Assembly (NCBI GenBank): GCA_025457725.1
Contig: JALOTU010000115.1
Location: 1 to 6,953 of the forward strand
DNA: 6,953 nt
Reading direction: 5' to 3'
Origin: Verrucomicrobiota bacterium
GTDB lineage: Bacteria; Verrucomicrobiota; Verrucomicrobiia; Limisphaerales; DSYF01
Each line of letters starts with the position of its first letter. The stretch's first letter is position 1. The notes below the pieces were generated by a model that was not told the DNA's origin, did not search any database, and saw only the letters and a program-made list of their open reading frames with translations. Of this stretch, positions 5,995 through 6,953 are shown in pieces. Position numbers and translations under genes: made by a program.

Positions 5995-6056
5995 GGCACC
6001 AAGTGAAGAAGGAGACTGCCCAAGAGGGCGGGAGGGGGTTTGGGTGCAAGATCGCC

Positions 6057-6061
6057 GGAGG
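6057..6061 (+). promoter_or_regulatory. Shine-Dalgarno site fixing the esterase start
   Basis: GGAGG lies 7 nt before the ATG at 6069. An in-frame TGA occupies 6066-6068, so no upstream start in this frame is possible. This is the only strong Shine-Dalgarno among the starts visible in the window. Confidence 0.8.
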
Positions 6062-6068
6062 CCTGTGA

Positions 6069-6953
6069 ATGAGAATTCGGAGGGGAAGCAACTGCGTCGG
6101 ATGGACCTTGGTCCGTGCTTTGAAGCCGAGCCTCTGGGGAATCACTGGGGTCCTATTGGCCAACTCGGCCGGGAACGGCATGGGCGAGGCCCTGCCGTTT
6201 GTCATCAGCACCGCACCCTCGGACCAGGTGGTGGTGGAGGGGGGCAGCGCCACGTTCAACGTGTCCGGATCTGGCACCCAGCCCTTGAGTTTCCAGTGGC
6301 AACGTGACGGCGTTGACATGCTGGGCGCGACCAATTCGGCCTTGTTCATCCAGGGTGTTCAGCTCACCAACGCGGGAGACTACACAGTGTTGGTCAGCAA
6401 TGCCGCGGGCATCGTGACCAGCCGAGCAGCCCTGCTCTCGGTGGGAATCGGCCGGGTCTTTACCAATGCGGCAGGTAATCAACTTCCGTACCGGCTTTTC
6501 CCACCTCGTCACTACGATCCGGCGAAAATCTACCCCTTGGTTCTGTTTTGGCACGGCTCCGGCCAAGCGGGTACCGATAATCTGTCGCAGTTGAATGACC
6601 AAGGGCAGTTCGTCTTCTTGTCGTTCACCAACCAGACCCAACACCCCTGCTTCTTCCTTTCTCCACAGCTGCCGTTGGTGGGTTGCGACGACGATTTCGC
6701 GTTCGAAGACCAGACCGTGGAACTGCTCCAAGCCCTTGAGATCGAATTCGGGATTGACCCGGATCGGCTTCACGTCACGGGCTTGTCGATGGGCGGTTTC
6801 GTTTCCTGGAACATGATTGCCCGGTATCCGGACCTGTTCGCTGCCGCAATTCCCATGTCAGCCGGCTGGGCCTGTCCGATCTTCGACCTGTACCTCGGCA
6901 TCCGCATCCCCGTCTGGAACTTCCACGCGGCCAATGACACCGCTGTGCCCGTC
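6069..6953 (+). CDS. Secreted Ig-like domain + COG4099-type alpha/beta-hydrolase (esterase/peptidase), 3' end outside window
   Basis: The frame runs 295 codons from ATG 6069 to the window edge without a stop. Residues 1-41 look like a signal peptide: basic MRIRRG, then a hydrophobic stretch LWGITGVLLANSAG, with possible cleavage after ANSA or GEA. Residues about 42-130 form a cysteine-free Ig-like domain (PLSFQWQRDG, LTNAGDYTVLVSNAAG). From about 133 an alpha/beta-hydrolase follows: LPYRLFPPRHYDP, YPLVLFWHGSG (oxyanion region, His162-Gly163), IDPDRLHVTGLSMGG with nucleophile Ser240, and FHAANDTAVPV, whose Asp290 is the likely catalytic acid. The catalytic His must lie beyond the edge. The layout matches predicted peptidases of COG4099 and PHB-depolymerase/feruloyl-esterase-like enzymes. 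The substrate is unknown; the Ig domain suggests attachment to polymer or surface. A Shine-Dalgarno at 6057-6061 and an in-frame stop at 6066-6068 settle the start. Confidence 0.92.
   Translation, partial: MRIRRGSNCVGWTLVRALKPSLWGITGVLLANSAGNGMGEALPFVISTAPSDQVVVEGGSATFNVSGSGTQPLSFQWQRDGVDMLGATNSALFIQGVQLTNAGDYTVLVSNAAGIVTSRAALLSVGIGRVFTNAAGNQLPYRLFPPRHYDPAKIYPLVLFWHGSGQAGTDNLSQLNDQGQFVFLSFTNQTQHPCFFLSPQLPLVGCDDDFAFEDQTVELLQALEIEFGIDPDRLHVTGLSMGGFVSWNMIARYPDLFAAAIPMSAGWACPIFDLYLGIRIPVWNFHAANDTAVPV

Larger units (their letters stand above)
5617..6068. other. Intergenic region without a supportable gene
   Basis: These 452 bp hold no frame with coding character. A 94-codon frame from GTG 5649 lacks a ribosome binding site and any protein-like pattern. 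Visible structure is limited to a 7-bp stem-loop at 5704-5727, a weak GCCGC/GCGGC stem at 5836-5850, and a candidate promoter and leader for the downstream secreted protein. The right half is less GC-rich than its surroundings. Confidence 0.6.

Noticed and set aside
6018..6029. GCCC-aaga-GGGC hairpin in the esterase leader, as a possible regulatory element
   Set aside because: A 4-bp stem in GC-rich DNA is expected by chance, and no riboswitch-like architecture surrounds it.
5972..6307. 111-codon plus-strand frame near the esterase start
   Set aside because: It overlaps the signal peptide and Ig-domain coding sequence in another frame. The frame from 6069 has a Shine-Dalgarno, signal peptide and recognisable domains.
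6153..6773. 206-codon minus-strand frame
   Set aside because: It is antisense to the Ig and hydrolase domains, whose motifs are unmistakable. It shows no motifs of its own.

Overview
The window is GC-rich and gene-dense. It has the look of a Verrucomicrobiota genome (or a close relative), although no phylogenetic marker protein is present. That inference rests on three things: an Ig-like domain of the 'PLSFQWQRDG ... AGDYTVLVSNAAG' type fused to a secreted esterase, a bacterial O-antigen-ligase-type protein with a TPR tail, and intergenic gaps filled with short hairpin-forming repeats rather than mobile genes. Four protein genes are clear and one small membrane protein is likely. Two of the genes are cut by the window edges.

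Layout from left to right: (1) 1-851 (+), a GlpG-like rhomboid intramembrane protease lacking its first residues. (2) 852-1253, a gap of about 400 bp with a terminator-like hairpin, a 36-bp tandem repeat, a 12-bp inverted repeat, one copy of a dispersed repeat, and two palindromes next to the end of the following gene. (3) 1254-3152 (-), an O-antigen ligase/polymerase-family membrane protein with a C-terminal TPR-like region. (4) 3153-3486, a second repeat-filled gap with four hairpins and the second, oppositely oriented copy of the dispersed repeat. (5) 3487-5010 (-), a cytoplasmic GH13 alpha-amylase-family enzyme with an intact catalytic triad. (6) 5127-5411 (+), a 94-residue two-helix membrane protein. 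(7) 5532-5616 (+), tRNA-Leu(GAG) with an encoded CCA end. (8) 5617-6068, a gap with no supportable gene, a 7-bp stem-loop and a candidate promoter. (9) 6069 to the right edge (+), a secreted Ig-like plus COG4099-type esterase/peptidase, starting from a clear Shine-Dalgarno and cut before its catalytic His.

The genes do not form one obvious operon or pathway. The GH13 and ligase genes share a strand but are separated by 334 bp of hairpins that probably uncouple them. Membrane and envelope functions dominate (rhomboid protease, surface-glycan ligase/polymerase, small membrane protein, secreted esterase). The most unusual content is the non-coding repeat material on both sides of the ligase gene, including a 36-bp element present once on each side in inverted orientation. 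No complete new defence or mobile system is visible here.
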